Assembly: GCA_944378225.1 (NCBI GenBank) | Contig: CALWGE010000019.1 | Span: forward strand, 1-43,791 | DNA length: 43,791 bases | Reading direction: 5' to 3' | DNA from: an uncultured Merdimonas sp. | Lineage (GTDB): Bacteria; Bacillota; Clostridia; Lachnospirales; Lachnospiraceae | Shown: piece after piece, positions 7,791 through 16,545 of the stretch | Layout of the letters: each line of letters starts with the position of its first letter | Numbering within the stretch: the first letter of the stretch is position 1 | The notes under the pieces: generated by a model | Databases searched by the model: none | The model's input: only the letters and a program-made list of their open reading frames with translations | Told to the model about the DNA's origin: nothing | Position numbers and translations under genes: made by a program

Positions 7791-9128
7791 ATGACCGAAG
7801 AAAAGCGAATTATCTTTCATATCGATGTAAATTCCGCCTATTTAAGCTGGACTGCTCTGGAAAGACTGAAGAACGGGCTTGCTCCCGATCTGCGAACCGT
7901 TCCCTCTATCATCGGCGGTGACGAAAAAAGCCGCCATGGCGTCGTTCTGGCCAAATCTATTCCCGCAAAAAAATATGGCATACAGACCGGAGAACCTGTA
8001 GCTGCCGCCCTGCGCAAATGTCCCGGTCTTATCATGGCCCCTCCCAATCATAAACTGTACCGGGAATACAGCCGCGCCATGATAAAGCTTCTGTCAGAAG
8101 AATTTTCTCCCCACCTGGAACAGGTATCCATCGACGAATGTTATCTGGATTTTTCCTCCTGCGCCAACCGCTTCCCTTCTCCGGAAGAAGCCGCCATGCT
8201 CATTCGGGACCGCATTTTCGAGCGCTTCGGTTTCACGGTTAATGTGGGGATCTCTACTGTAAAAGTACTGGCAAAGATGGCCAGCGATTTTGAAAAACCC
8301 GGGAAAGTACACACCCTGTATCCGGAAGAAATCGAAAAAAAGATGTGGTCTTTGCCTGTATCAGATCTGTTTATGGTCGGCGGAAGAAGCGCATCAAAGC
8401 TTAAAAGTCTTGGAATTCTTACCATAGGAGACCTGGCCCGGTCTGACCCGGCCTTTCTGAACGCCCAGTTCAAAAGCCACGGAAAACTGATGTGGGAATA
8501 TGCCAACGGCATCGATCCCTCTCCCGTGGTCACCAAAAAGCCGGAAGCAAAAGGTATCGGAAATTCCACCACTCTTTCCCAGGACATTACAGAAGCAGCC
8601 CGGGCAAAGGAAATCCTGTTTACTCTGTCCGAAAGCGTCGCCGGACGCCTGCAGAAGGCCGGTCAGCTGGCCGGTACAATTACTGTGGAAATCAAATACT
8701 TTGATTTCACCAAAGCTTCCCATCAGACGCAGACTCTCTCCCCTGTAAACAGTGTGGACGACATCTGCCGGCTGGCCTGCTCCCTTTTTGACGAGCTCTG
8801 GGACGGTCGCCCTGTCCGGCTTCTGGGTATCCGTTCCTCAAGACTGATTTCAGAAGACGAACCCGTACAGCTGTCCATTTTCGATCTGCCTGCTCCTGCG
8901 GCATCCGACCCTGTCAGCAAAATATTCCATCCCGGCAGACAAAAGGAAGAGGCTCATACAGCCCCTTCCTCTGAAAAATTCAGACAGCTTGACGCCGCCA
9001 TGGAAAAAACACGCCGTAAATACGGCGAGCACGCCGTGCGCAGAGGGAGCCTGAACCTGACTTCTACGAATTTTTCCGATAGATCAGCTTCAGCCCCTTC
9101 AGTAGCAGAGCGTCATCCAGACGGATAG
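7791..9128 (+). CDS. dinB: DNA polymerase IV (Y-family translesion polymerase)
   Basis: This is an error-prone, distributive DNA polymerase that bypasses lesions. It has 445 residues. Catalytic motifs are HIDVNSAY (Asp12) and SIDECYLD (Asp115, Glu116). The little-finger domain follows to about residue 350, and QLSIF (360-364) is a beta-clamp binding peptide. ATG with GGGGAGGA upstream. The C-terminus runs about 25 residues past RGSLNL, where homologues I recall usually end, and those codons lie antisense to the end of coaX, a 65-bp overlap. Regulation is probably by LexA through the box at 7735-7748. Confidence 0.96.
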   Translation: MTEEKRIIFHIDVNSAYLSWTALERLKNGLAPDLRTVPSIIGGDEKSRHGVVLAKSIPAKKYGIQTGEPVAAALRKCPGLIMAPPNHKLYREYSRAMIKLLSEEFSPHLEQVSIDECYLDFSSCANRFPSPEEAAMLIRDRIFERFGFTVNVGISTVKVLAKMASDFEKPGKVHTLYPEEIEKKMWSLPVSDLFMVGGRSASKLKSLGILTIGDLARSDPAFLNAQFKSHGKLMWEYANGIDPSPVVTKKPEAKGIGNSTTLSQDITEAARAKEILFTLSESVAGRLQKAGQLAGTITVEIKYFDFTKASHQTQTLSPVNSVDDICRLACSLFDELWDGRPVRLLGIRSSRLISEDEPVQLSIFDLPAPAASDPVSKIFHPGRQKEEAHTAPSSEKFRQLDAAMEKTRRKYGEHAVRRGSLNLTSTNFSDRSASAPSVAERHPDG

Positions 9129-9828
9129 GTGTACGGCAGTAGGGCACAATGTATTTGGCCATTCCGCCAGTCGCAACGGCCGTCACCTTCTGTCCCAGTT
9201 CCTCTTCCACTCTGGCAATCATACCGTCCAGGCAGACTGCATTTCCATAGAGAACACCGCTTTTCATACATTCCACTGTATTGCTTCCGATAAACTTTTT
9301 AGGCGGATCCAGGCTGATCTTGGGCAGCTGAGAGGTTCTGCTTATCATCGCGTCCAGGGACACTCCTGCTCCCGGCATAATCATGCCTCCCATGACCTGT
9401 TTCTTTTCATTGACTACTGTAAATGTGGTAGCCGTTCCCATATCGATGATAACCAGAGGGCAGCTGTATTCTTCTACGCCTGCCACGGCGCCTACTACCA
9501 GACCTGTTCCCAGCTGCGCCGGGTTGTCAATGCGGATATCCAGCCCCGTTTTCACTCCCGGGCCTACTACCAGAATATCTCTTCCCGTTACCTTGGCTGC
9601 CGCCCGGCGGATAACGCCGGTAAGAGGCGGCACCACAGAAGAAATAATTCCGCCGTCCAGTTCTTTCCTGTCAATATGGTACAGTTCCAGTACCGTCTTA
9701 ATACTGATAGCATACTCGAGCTCAGATTTTGTTCCATCCGTATGAAGACGTTCCACAAAAATAATTTCTTCGCCGCGGATACATCCGATTTCTATATTTG
9801 TATTTCCCACGTCAATTGCCAGTATCAT
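9064..9828 (-). CDS. coaX: Type III pantothenate kinase
   Basis: CoaX phosphorylates pantothenate using ATP, the first committed step of coenzyme A synthesis. Type III enzymes are insensitive to CoA feedback. The start chosen is the ATG at 9828, giving 254 residues and the canonical N-terminal MILAIDVGNTN phosphate loop. An AAGGAG site lies nine nucleotides upstream, and a longer in-frame extension is just the tail of the preceding gene region. Other family motifs are DIRIDNP, GTATTF and the MGGMIMPG segment. It sits 22 bp after the penicillin-binding protein gene and is probably cotranscribed with it. Its last 65 bp overlap the end of dinB. Confidence 0.95.
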   Translation of the reverse strand: MILAIDVGNTNIEIGCIRGEEIIFVERLHTDGTKSELEYAISIKTVLELYHIDRKELDGGIISSVVPPLTGVIRRAAAKVTGRDILVVGPGVKTGLDIRIDNPAQLGTGLVVGAVAGVEEYSCPLVIIDMGTATTFTVVNEKKQVMGGMIMPGAGVSLDAMISRTSQLPKISLDPPKKFIGSNTVECMKSGVLYGNAVCLDGMIARVEEELGQKVTAVATGGMAKYIVPYCRTPIRLDDALLLKGLKLIYRKNS

Positions 9829-9850
9829 ATTCTTTTTCTCCTTCCGCTGC

Positions 9851-11905
9851 CTATACCTCATCCTCCGGCTCTGTCTGGAATTCAGGCGCTTTTCCCAGCA
9901 CCCAGGCATCAAAACCTGCAGCCACTTTCGGTATTACATAATGACTGCCTCCGCGCCCTTTCACATCCTCTATCATCATCGTAATCAGAAGCGGCTTATC
10001 CGTATTTTCTGTACAGAGTCCTACAAACCAGCCAAGTTCTGTGCCTGTGGTGTCATCCTGGGAAGCCTTGATTTCAGCCGTTCCTGTCTTTCCTGCCAGG
10101 CGGTATTCCGTCCGGTAAGCCTCGTGGGCAGTACCTTCTTCCGATTCCACCACCTGATACAGATCCTGCAGAACTGTTTCTGCAGCCTCTTGTGAAAATA
10201 CTCCTTCTTTCCAGCAGACCGCTTCCTGCCCCTCTGTCAGATAAGGCTGAATCATATCGCCTCCATTTACAAAAGCTGAGTAGACAGAAGCAAGGTGAAG
10301 AGGATTTACCAGAACCTTTCCCTGTCCATATCCGGAATCTGCCAGTTCTATTTCTGATGTGATTTTTCCGTCTGTACCGAAGCTGGAAACTGCAAGTTCA
10401 AAGTCGAATGGCATGGTCTCTCCAAAGCCCAGAGATTTCAGACCCTCTCCAAAGCCGTCCGCTCCCATACCCACGGCAGCCTTTGCAAAATAGATATTAT
10501 CTGAATGAATGAGTGCATTTTCCAGATTCTTAACCGGATAATCCTCCAGTGTAGTCACAAAATAACTGCCCCAGCTTTCATCCTGCTGCCATTTAAGTCC
10601 GTCGTTAGGCACTTCTTCTTCCGGATCAAGGGTTCCCTGCGTCAGAGCGAGGGCCGCTGTTACAGGTTTGAAAGCTGAGCCCGGAACCCAGGAAGCCAGC
10701 CAGCGGTTATACAGAGGCTGTGCCTCATCTGCATTGACAGCCTCCCATGCACTGGCAGTATAGCCCATTACAAAATCGTTTGGATCATAAGCCGGCGTAC
10801 TGACCAGAGCCAGTACGGCTCCGCTCTTCGGATCCATGGCCGCGGCACAGCCCTCATCGCCTTCCATTTCCTGATAAAGATACTGCTGAAGCGTAATATC
10901 AATGGTCAGAACCACATCTTCCCCGTCCTGCGGCGCTTTTTCCAGTATCGTCTGTTTCACATCTCCCAGCTCATTCAGAATCTGAATCGAATATCCGTCT
11001 CTGGGACGCAGCTGATCCTCATAAATTCTTTCCGCGCCGGCCTTCCCGATAATACTGTTCTGGTTATAGCCCTGCCCGGCTCTCTCCTCAAGCTCCTCAG
11101 CTGTAATATTCTGCACATAGCCTGTCAGCTGAGCCGCTTTTTCCCCAAAAGGATAGAAGCGCACAACAGTATCAGTAATCATCACGCCTGGTATTTCCAG
11201 AAGCTGCTCCTTCAGATCTGTGGCGTCTTTTGCCACTGTGCGCAGAGGAACAAAGGTATCATCACGCACCCAGCCGGCGCTCAGAGCCTTTTCTATCTTT
11301 TCCACGCTGATCTCCAGCAGCGCGGCCAGCTGCTCCAGAGCCGCCTCCCGATCCTCCGGAAGCTTTCCGGGCACCAGACCTACAGAAGAAGCTACGCCTT
11401 CCCGCGCCAGCTCCACATGATTCCTGTCATAAATATTCCCCCGCTTTGCCTCCGTCGTCACAACGCGGACTTTATCTGTGTTCTGAAGATTCGGGAAAAT
11501 ATCCTGGCTGTCCCATTCCATTTTATAGGCGCCCTCTTCATCCTTTTTGAAAATCGCCGTCATATCATCAAAAGCCAGCTCTCCCGCCAGAGTCTGCATG
11601 GAAATACTGTACTTGACCCGACGTGTATCTGCGTCCTTTTCCTGTTCTTCACCTTCCGCGATTTCCACGGTAATATCGGAAGCTTCAATTCCTCCATAAA
11701 TATTCCGGTTACGATTCACAAAAGTTTCTTTATCCGTCTCTGCCATGGCATCTTCTGACAGATATGCATACATTTCTTCATAGTTTTCTTCATTCAAAAG
11801 CTGAAAATATTCCGTCAGAAGCTGTTCCGGCTGCGGCTTTTTCTTCCCGCAGCCTGCCAGAAGGCCAAGACCAATCAAAAGCAGAACTGCTGCGCCCTTT
11901 TTCAT
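9851..11905 (-). CDS. PBP2a/PBP3-like class B penicillin-binding lipoprotein (transpeptidase)
   Basis: This cell-wall DD-transpeptidase has 684 residues, close to MecA length. The N-terminus is a lipoprotein signal (LLAGC, Cys19) rather than a simple membrane anchor. An NTF2-like MecA_N domain (about 25-140), a PBP dimerisation domain (about 150-310) and the transpeptidase domain follow. All three catalytic motifs are present: SAFK (Ser410-Lys413), SDN (468-470) and KTG (606-608). The architecture matches MecA/PBP3-type enzymes, several of which bind beta-lactams poorly, so low drug affinity is possible but unproved here. GGGGGAG precedes the ATG; the promoter is at 11961-11990, and coaX follows in the same unit. 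Confidence 0.93.
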   Translation of the reverse strand: MKKGAAVLLLIGLGLLAGCGKKKPQPEQLLTEYFQLLNEENYEEMYAYLSEDAMAETDKETFVNRNRNIYGGIEASDITVEIAEGEEQEKDADTRRVKYSISMQTLAGELAFDDMTAIFKKDEEGAYKMEWDSQDIFPNLQNTDKVRVVTTEAKRGNIYDRNHVELAREGVASSVGLVPGKLPEDREAALEQLAALLEISVEKIEKALSAGWVRDDTFVPLRTVAKDATDLKEQLLEIPGVMITDTVVRFYPFGEKAAQLTGYVQNITAEELEERAGQGYNQNSIIGKAGAERIYEDQLRPRDGYSIQILNELGDVKQTILEKAPQDGEDVVLTIDITLQQYLYQEMEGDEGCAAAMDPKSGAVLALVSTPAYDPNDFVMGYTASAWEAVNADEAQPLYNRWLASWVPGSAFKPVTAALALTQGTLDPEEEVPNDGLKWQQDESWGSYFVTTLEDYPVKNLENALIHSDNIYFAKAAVGMGADGFGEGLKSLGFGETMPFDFELAVSSFGTDGKITSEIELADSGYGQGKVLVNPLHLASVYSAFVNGGDMIQPYLTEGQEAVCWKEGVFSQEAAETVLQDLYQVVESEEGTAHEAYRTEYRLAGKTGTAEIKASQDDTTGTELGWFVGLCTENTDKPLLITMMIEDVKGRGGSHYVIPKVAAGFDAWVLGKAPEFQTEPEDEV

Positions 11906-11960
11906 TCTTTCTCCCCCTTTTTCATAACAGATATTTATTTATGAAAAGCTTTGTTTTTTT

Positions 11961-11990
11961 AGTGTACCACGCAATCTCTACGTATTACAA
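11961..11990 (-). promoter_or_regulatory. Promoter of the PBP-coaX unit
   Basis: On the minus strand, -35 TTGTAA (11985-11990), an 18-bp spacer and -10 TACACT (11961-11966) lie about 55 nt upstream of the PBP start codon. Confidence 0.55.
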
Positions 11991-12060
11991 GCACTCTTTC
12001 AGAGCAGAATGTTGTACCGGTTACCAAAATCTGAGCATACTCGTACTCCTGACCACTTTA

Positions 12061-12069
12061 TGATATAAT
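12061..12069 (+). promoter_or_regulatory. Extended -10 promoter of the PHP-domain gene
   Basis: TGATATAAT (12061-12069) is a perfect -10 with the TGn extension, 31 nt before the ATG at 12100. No good -35 is visible, as is usual for extended -10 promoters. Confidence 0.5.
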
Positions 12070-12099
12070 ACTGTCATTCTTTTAAGAAAGGAAGCTATT

Positions 12100-12939
12100 A
12101 TGAAATATATCGACCTGCATACTCATTCCACCTGTTCCGACGGTACTCTTTCCCCTGCAGAACTGGCAGCACATGCCGCAGGAAAAGGTCTGGCAGCCTT
12201 TGCGCTGACCGACCACGACACCACCGAAGGCCTTGCAGAAGCAGCTGCAGCCGCCGCAAAATACGGTGTGGAATTCGTGCCAGGCATAGAATTCTCCACA
12301 AGCTGGCAGGGACATGATATTCATATTGTAGGGCTGGACATCCTGCCGGAAAGTGCAGAACTGACAGAAAAGCTGCAAAGTTTTCGAAAAAACCGGGACG
12401 TCCGCAACGAGGAAATGATTTCGCTTCTTCAGACAATCGGCGGCTTTGACATTACGCTGGATTCTCTGAAGGCGGATTATGGTCAGGATACTGTCATCAC
12501 CCGGGCCCATTTTGGCCGGTGGCTCTTTGAGCACGGCTGCGTGAAATCTATCTCCGAAGCTTTTGACTTATACCTGGGCGACGGCTGTTCCTGTTTTGTG
12601 GCAAAAAAGAAAACACACCCTGAAACGGCCATACGCCTGATTCTCGAATCCGGAGGGATTCCTGTACTGGCACATCCTCTTCTCTATCATCTTTCCATGC
12701 CGGAGCTTGAAAAACTGACCGGAGAACTGAAGGACTGCGGACTTGCAGCCATTGAGGCTGTCTATTCAGCCAATCATGGAATGGAAGAAAACCAGATGCG
12801 CCGGTTCGCCCGAAAAATGGGGCTCAAAATTTCCGGCGGCTCTGATTTTCACGGAAAGAACAAACCGCTGATTGAAATCGGCTGTGGACGCGGAAACCTG
12901 AAAATTCCCTACGAAATCCTGGAAAATCTACGGAAATAG
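12100..12939 (+). CDS. PHP-domain metal-dependent phosphoesterase (RNase AM/TrpH family)
   Basis: This 279-residue protein shows the polymerase-and-histidinol-phosphatase fold metal motifs: DLHTHS at the N-terminus (Asp5, His7, His9), LTDHDT near residue 38, PGIEFS near 63, VLAHP in the middle and GSDFHG at the C-terminus. Characterised relatives (E. coli YciV/RNase AM and similar enzymes) act on 3',5'-bisphosphonucleotides and on RNA 5' ends, so a 5'-3' exonuclease or pAp phosphatase activity is likely; the exact substrate cannot be read here. It appears monocistronic, with its own extended -10 promoter and a strong terminator at 12984-13028. Confidence 0.88.
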   Translation: MKYIDLHTHSTCSDGTLSPAELAAHAAGKGLAAFALTDHDTTEGLAEAAAAAAKYGVEFVPGIEFSTSWQGHDIHIVGLDILPESAELTEKLQSFRKNRDVRNEEMISLLQTIGGFDITLDSLKADYGQDTVITRAHFGRWLFEHGCVKSISEAFDLYLGDGCSCFVAKKKTHPETAIRLILESGGIPVLAHPLLYHLSMPELEKLTGELKDCGLAAIEAVYSANHGMEENQMRRFARKMGLKISGGSDFHGKNKPLIEIGCGRGNLKIPYEILENLRK

Positions 12940-12983
12940 CTTACGCTGCTTCTTCTGAAAATGAATGCCTGCTCAAAGCAGAC

Positions 12984-13028
12984 ACAGGCCCCGGCGCGCT
13001 GCGGATTCTGCAGCATGCCGGAGCCTGT
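12984..13028. terminator. Bidirectional hairpin terminator between PHP gene and degV
   Basis: A long interrupted stem pairs ACAGGC, CCGGC and GCTGC (from 12984) with GCAGC, GCCGG and GCCTGT (to 13028) around a 7-nt loop. ATTTTATT follows on the plus strand. It separates convergent genes, so it probably serves both. Confidence 0.75.
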
Positions 13029-13056
13029 ATTTTATTGTATTTCTCTCCGAAAAATT

Positions 13057-13932
13057 CTATCTGGGATTTCCCACGAAAAACAGAGCCAGGGTACCCGGAC
13101 CGGAATGAGCGCCGATAGTGGGACCCACATGGTTAATAATAAACTTTTCAATGCCAAAACGTTCCTGTACCAGCTTCTTTACATACTCTGCATCTTCTTC
13201 GCAGTCGCCATGGCTGATGAAAACCATATCATTCTGGTCTTCGAACCCTTTGATCTGTTCTGCCATGCGATCCACAAGGGATGAAAGGGATTTCTTACGC
13301 CCCCTTACTTTTCCAACAGCAATCAGATGTCCTTCGTCATCCACATGAAGGACCGGCTTGATATTGATCATGGTTCCCAGGATCGCCGTCGCCTTGGAAA
13401 CACGCCCTCCCCGGTGCAGATGGAACAAATCATCCACCGTAAAATTGTGACAAAGGTGAAGCTTGTTTTTCTCCACCCAGTCCGCCACCTCATCCAGAGT
13501 TTTTCCGGCTTCTTTCATCATCACTGCCTTATGTACCAGAAGCCCTTCTCCCAGGGACGCGCTCAGGGAATCCAGTACCACGACTCTGCGATCCGGATAT
13601 TCTCCGTCCTCCTCAATCTCACGGGCTGCAATCACAGCGCTTCCATAAGTGCCGCTTAATCCTGAAGAAAAGGCCAGATACAGCACATCTTTCCCCTGAT
13701 CCAGGCAGACTTTGAAGGCTTCTTTGGCCTGCTCCGGATTCACCTGCGCAGTCGTCGGCATAGAGCCGGCGCGCATCTTGGCATAAAATTCTCTTACATC
13801 CAGAGGATTCTCCCTGTCATAAGTGGTTCCGTCAATGGTATAGCTTAAAGAAAGGACTGAGAGCTGATGTTCCTGAATGTAACTCTCTGGAAGATCCGCT
13901 GTGGTGTCTGTCATAATTACATATGGATTCAT
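13057..13932 (-). CDS. DegV family fatty-acid-binding protein (FakB-like)
   Basis: DegV/FakB proteins bind a fatty acid and present its carboxylate to the kinase FakA, so that exogenous fatty acids can be activated as acyl-phosphate. The protein has 291 residues. The N-terminal ITDTTADLP-type segment (MTDTTADLP, residues 7-15), the MPTTAQ ligand-loop region near residue 57, SSGLSGTY near 90 and the C-terminal GPTIGAHSGPG motif are typical. It is last in folC-pheA-degV, 13 bp after pheA. No fakA is in the window, so its partner lies elsewhere. DegV proteins are often present in several copies with different acyl preference. Confidence 0.9.
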   Translation of the reverse strand: MNPYVIMTDTTADLPESYIQEHQLSVLSLSYTIDGTTYDRENPLDVREFYAKMRAGSMPTTAQVNPEQAKEAFKVCLDQGKDVLYLAFSSGLSGTYGSAVIAAREIEEDGEYPDRRVVVLDSLSASLGEGLLVHKAVMMKEAGKTLDEVADWVEKNKLHLCHNFTVDDLFHLHRGGRVSKATAILGTMINIKPVLHVDDEGHLIAVGKVRGRKKSLSSLVDRMAEQIKGFEDQNDMVFISHGDCEEDAEYVKKLVQERFGIEKFIINHVGPTIGAHSGPGTLALFFVGNPR

Positions 13933-13945
13933 ACTGATTCCTCCT

Positions 13946-15073
13946 TTAATAATTTCCTAATATCTTTAAATTCAACGCTTCCTCCCGGATTCCCCGGAGT
14001 GCGTTTTTGACTGCGCTGTCATTCAGATTGCCTTCAAAATCTACAAAGAAATGGTATTCCCAGTTCCGATCCGCGATAGGCCGTGACTCTATTCTGCACA
14101 TATTCAGATTGTTATAAATGAAATGAGAAAGCACATTATACAGGCAGCCGCTTTCATGAGTAACTTCAAAGCAGATGCTGACCTTCTTTGCATCCCTGCA
14201 GAAAATCGGCTGATTCGTCACAATCAGAAACCGTGTACTGTTCTGTCCGCTCTGATTGATTCCTTCCTCAAGCACCTTCAGTCCCCGTTGTTTTGCAGCC
14301 AGAGAACTTGCAATAGCCGCCTGGGACTTATCTGCGTCCTCCGCCACTTTTTCTGCCGCCAGCGCTGTATTCAACAGGCTGACCTGTCTCCAGTCCCGGT
14401 GATTATCCAGGTATTTTGCGCACTGCATCAGCCCCTGCGGGTGGGAATAAACCGTTCTGATATCGGAAATCTCCGCGTCAGGCGTCCCAATCAGAGCGTG
14501 CCGGATCGGAATAATCTGTTCTCCTACAATATAATTATTATACTCTTCCAGGAGATCATAGTTATCATTTACAATACCTGCAGTGGAATTTTCGATAGGC
14601 AGTACCGCGTAATCAGCCATTCCCTCTGCGATAGCGTCCATGGCATCCCGCCAGCGCTCCACATGAAAATGATTGACATCCTCTCCGAAAAAAGCAAACA
14701 TTGCCTGCTGAGCATAGGCTCCTTCCACGCCCTGGTAAACCACGCGGACATTTTCCTTTTCCAGCTTTTCCACCATGACGAAAGGCAGGCGCCCCAGTGC
14801 CTGCTGTTCCATAAGCTGATACTGCAGTTTCCGGCTCATAGCCATAAGCTGTTTATACAGTTCTTCAACTCCGCAGCTGTTAAATTCATTATGAGTCATA
14901 GACTTCACTGCGGCAATTTTCTGATTTTCCCTCTCTCTGTCAAGAATGCGCTTCCCCGTGGCCACCTTGTATTGCGCTACCTCTTTCGACACATTCATGC
15001 GCTGCTCAAACAGCTCTACCATCTGTCTGTCTATCTTATCAATCTCAAGCCGAAGCTCCGCCAAATCTCTCAT
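13946..15073 (-). CDS. pheA: Bifunctional chorismate mutase / prephenate dehydratase (P-protein)
   Basis: It converts chorismate to prephenate and then to phenylpyruvate, the phenylalanine branch of aromatic synthesis. The 375 residues comprise an AroQ-type chorismate mutase (about 1-88, starting ELRLEIDKIDRQMVEL), prephenate dehydratase (about 108-285; VYQGVEGAYA, LPIENSTAG and the catalytic NSTRF) and a C-terminal ACT domain with the ESRP phenylalanine-binding motif. Feedback inhibition by phenylalanine is therefore expected. It lies 13 bp after folC and 13 bp before degV in one operon. Confidence 0.96.
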   Translation of the reverse strand: MRDLAELRLEIDKIDRQMVELFEQRMNVSKEVAQYKVATGKRILDRERENQKIAAVKSMTHNEFNSCGVEELYKQLMAMSRKLQYQLMEQQALGRLPFVMVEKLEKENVRVVYQGVEGAYAQQAMFAFFGEDVNHFHVERWRDAMDAIAEGMADYAVLPIENSTAGIVNDNYDLLEEYNNYIVGEQIIPIRHALIGTPDAEISDIRTVYSHPQGLMQCAKYLDNHRDWRQVSLLNTALAAEKVAEDADKSQAAIASSLAAKQRGLKVLEEGINQSGQNSTRFLIVTNQPIFCRDAKKVSICFEVTHESGCLYNVLSHFIYNNLNMCRIESRPIADRNWEYHFFVDFEGNLNDSAVKNALRGIREEALNLKILGNY

Positions 15074-15086
15074 ATTCGTTCCTTTC

Positions 15087-16376
15087 TCACTTCATCATCC
15101 GGACCTGACGAATCAGCTCCCCCAGGTAGGAAAGCGATCCAAAAGCCAGAATCAGATCATCCTCCCCTGCGTAGGCACGTGCTCTGCGCACTGCATCGGA
15201 AAGACTTTCTGCCGCCTCAACATTTTCATTATAATTCCGTATATCTTCCGCCAGCTCCTCTGCAGGCAAGGCGCGCGGATTATCCGGCGTCATAACGGTA
15301 ATGACTCTGGCCGCAAGAGGCGTCAGGAGGCTCATGACATAATCATATTCCTTGTCCGCCAGCACACCGGCAATCATAATTTTGCGTTTATCGGGGAAAT
15401 AGAGCCTCACGGTTTCCAGCAGTCTGTCTGCCGCATCCCGGTTATGTGCTCCATCCACCACAAACAAAGGTCTTCTGTCAACCACCATAAAACGTCCCGG
15501 CCAGACTGTCTTTGCCAGCCCTTTTCTTATCTGCTCCTCCGATACCGCGAAACCGCAGTCTGCAAGAGCGAGGACCGTTTCCACTGCCAGAGCGGCATTT
15601 TCGATCTGCCAGCTTCCTGCCAGAACAGGTTTCAGATCCTTCATCGTACGATAGGAAAATTTCTGATTTTCAAATCCGTATCGGATATCCTTCAGTTCTT
15701 CCTTCCGCACCTCCCGAAACTCTGTATGCTGTGCCAGACAGATATCCTCCAGGACTTTGCGTACCTCCGGTCTCTGGACCGTACTCACTGCCAGAGTCTC
15801 CGGCTTAATAATCCCGCCTTTTATGCGGGCAATTTCCTGAACCGTATTTCCCAGAAATCCCATATGGTCCATCCCGATCTCCGCAAATACTGACACCAGT
15901 GTGGTTTTCACCACATTCGTCGCATCCGTAAGCCCTCCCATACCGCATTCCAGTACGACAATATCACAGTTCATCTCCCGGAACCACAGAAAAGCAAGCG
16001 CCGTCTCCACCTCAAAGGTAGTGGGATGAGAGAATCCGTCCTGCACCATCTGCCTGCAGGCCTCCTGCACCTGTGCAGTCAGACGTGCAAGTCCCTCCTT
16101 TGTAATATACTCCTCATTAACCTGGATACGCTCCCGGTAATCAAAAATCGTCGGAGAAATATAACGCCCTACCCGGTATCCGGCCTCTTTCAGTATCGTG
16201 GAGATATATGCCAGGGTCGATCCCTTTCCATTTGTACCTGCAATATGTACAAACTTCAGCTTATCCTGAGGATTTCCAAGTCTCCTTACCAGTTCCGTTA
16301 CAGAGGTAAGACCCAGCACAGCTCCATATCGGGCCGTATCATCTATAAACGCTCTTGCTTCTTCATATGTCATCAT
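15087..16376 (-). CDS. folC: Folylpolyglutamate synthase / dihydrofolate synthase
   Basis: This Mur-ligase family enzyme adds glutamate to dihydropteroate and to folates. It has 429 residues. The ATP-binding loop AGTNGKGS spans residues 46-53. YISPTIFDYRERI is the folate-binding region, and the central ECGMGGLTDATNV and C-terminal VDGAHNRDA motifs are all family typical. It opens the folC-pheA-degV operon under a strong promoter (16409-16437). The first of two consecutive ATG codons is used here; the second is equally possible. Confidence 0.95.
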   Translation of the reverse strand: MMTYEEARAFIDDTARYGAVLGLTSVTELVRRLGNPQDKLKFVHIAGTNGKGSTLAYISTILKEAGYRVGRYISPTIFDYRERIQVNEEYITKEGLARLTAQVQEACRQMVQDGFSHPTTFEVETALAFLWFREMNCDIVVLECGMGGLTDATNVVKTTLVSVFAEIGMDHMGFLGNTVQEIARIKGGIIKPETLAVSTVQRPEVRKVLEDICLAQHTEFREVRKEELKDIRYGFENQKFSYRTMKDLKPVLAGSWQIENAALAVETVLALADCGFAVSEEQIRKGLAKTVWPGRFMVVDRRPLFVVDGAHNRDAADRLLETVRLYFPDKRKIMIAGVLADKEYDYVMSLLTPLAARVITVMTPDNPRALPAEELAEDIRNYNENVEAAESLSDAVRRARAYAGEDDLILAFGSLSYLGELIRQVRMMK

Positions 16377-16408
16377 TTCCCCGCCTCTTTTTTCAAAATC
16401 TGTATTTC

Positions 16409-16437
16409 ATTATAGTATACCGTAAAAATGATTGCAA
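16409..16437 (-). promoter_or_regulatory. Promoter of the folC-pheA-degV operon
   Basis: On the minus strand, -35 TTGCAA (16432-16437), a 17-bp spacer and a perfect -10 TATAAT (16409-16414) lie about 33 nt upstream of the folC start. Confidence 0.75.
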
Positions 16438-16492
16438 CCCTGGATACAATCCGCAGCGCCGTGTTTCCCGGCCCCTCATACGAACACATACC

Positions 16493-16531
16493 GAAAGACC
16501 GGACTGAATCCATTTTTCAATCCGGCCTTTC
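16493..16531. terminator. Hairpin downstream of tex, probable terminator
   Basis: GAAAG-A-CCGGA pairs with TCCGG-C-CTTTC around a loop that can extend the stem by GAA/TTC. It lies just past the tex stop and before the folC promoter. The T-rich flank is on the plus-strand side, so termination of tex, which comes from the other side, may be inefficient. Confidence 0.45.
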
Positions 16532-16545
16532 TTTTAAAATCTGTT

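Noticed and set aside
14123-15295. A 390-codon plus-strand frame across pheA and folC
   Set aside because: It lies antisense to two well-supported enzymes and spans their junction; no ribosome site or domain was seen.
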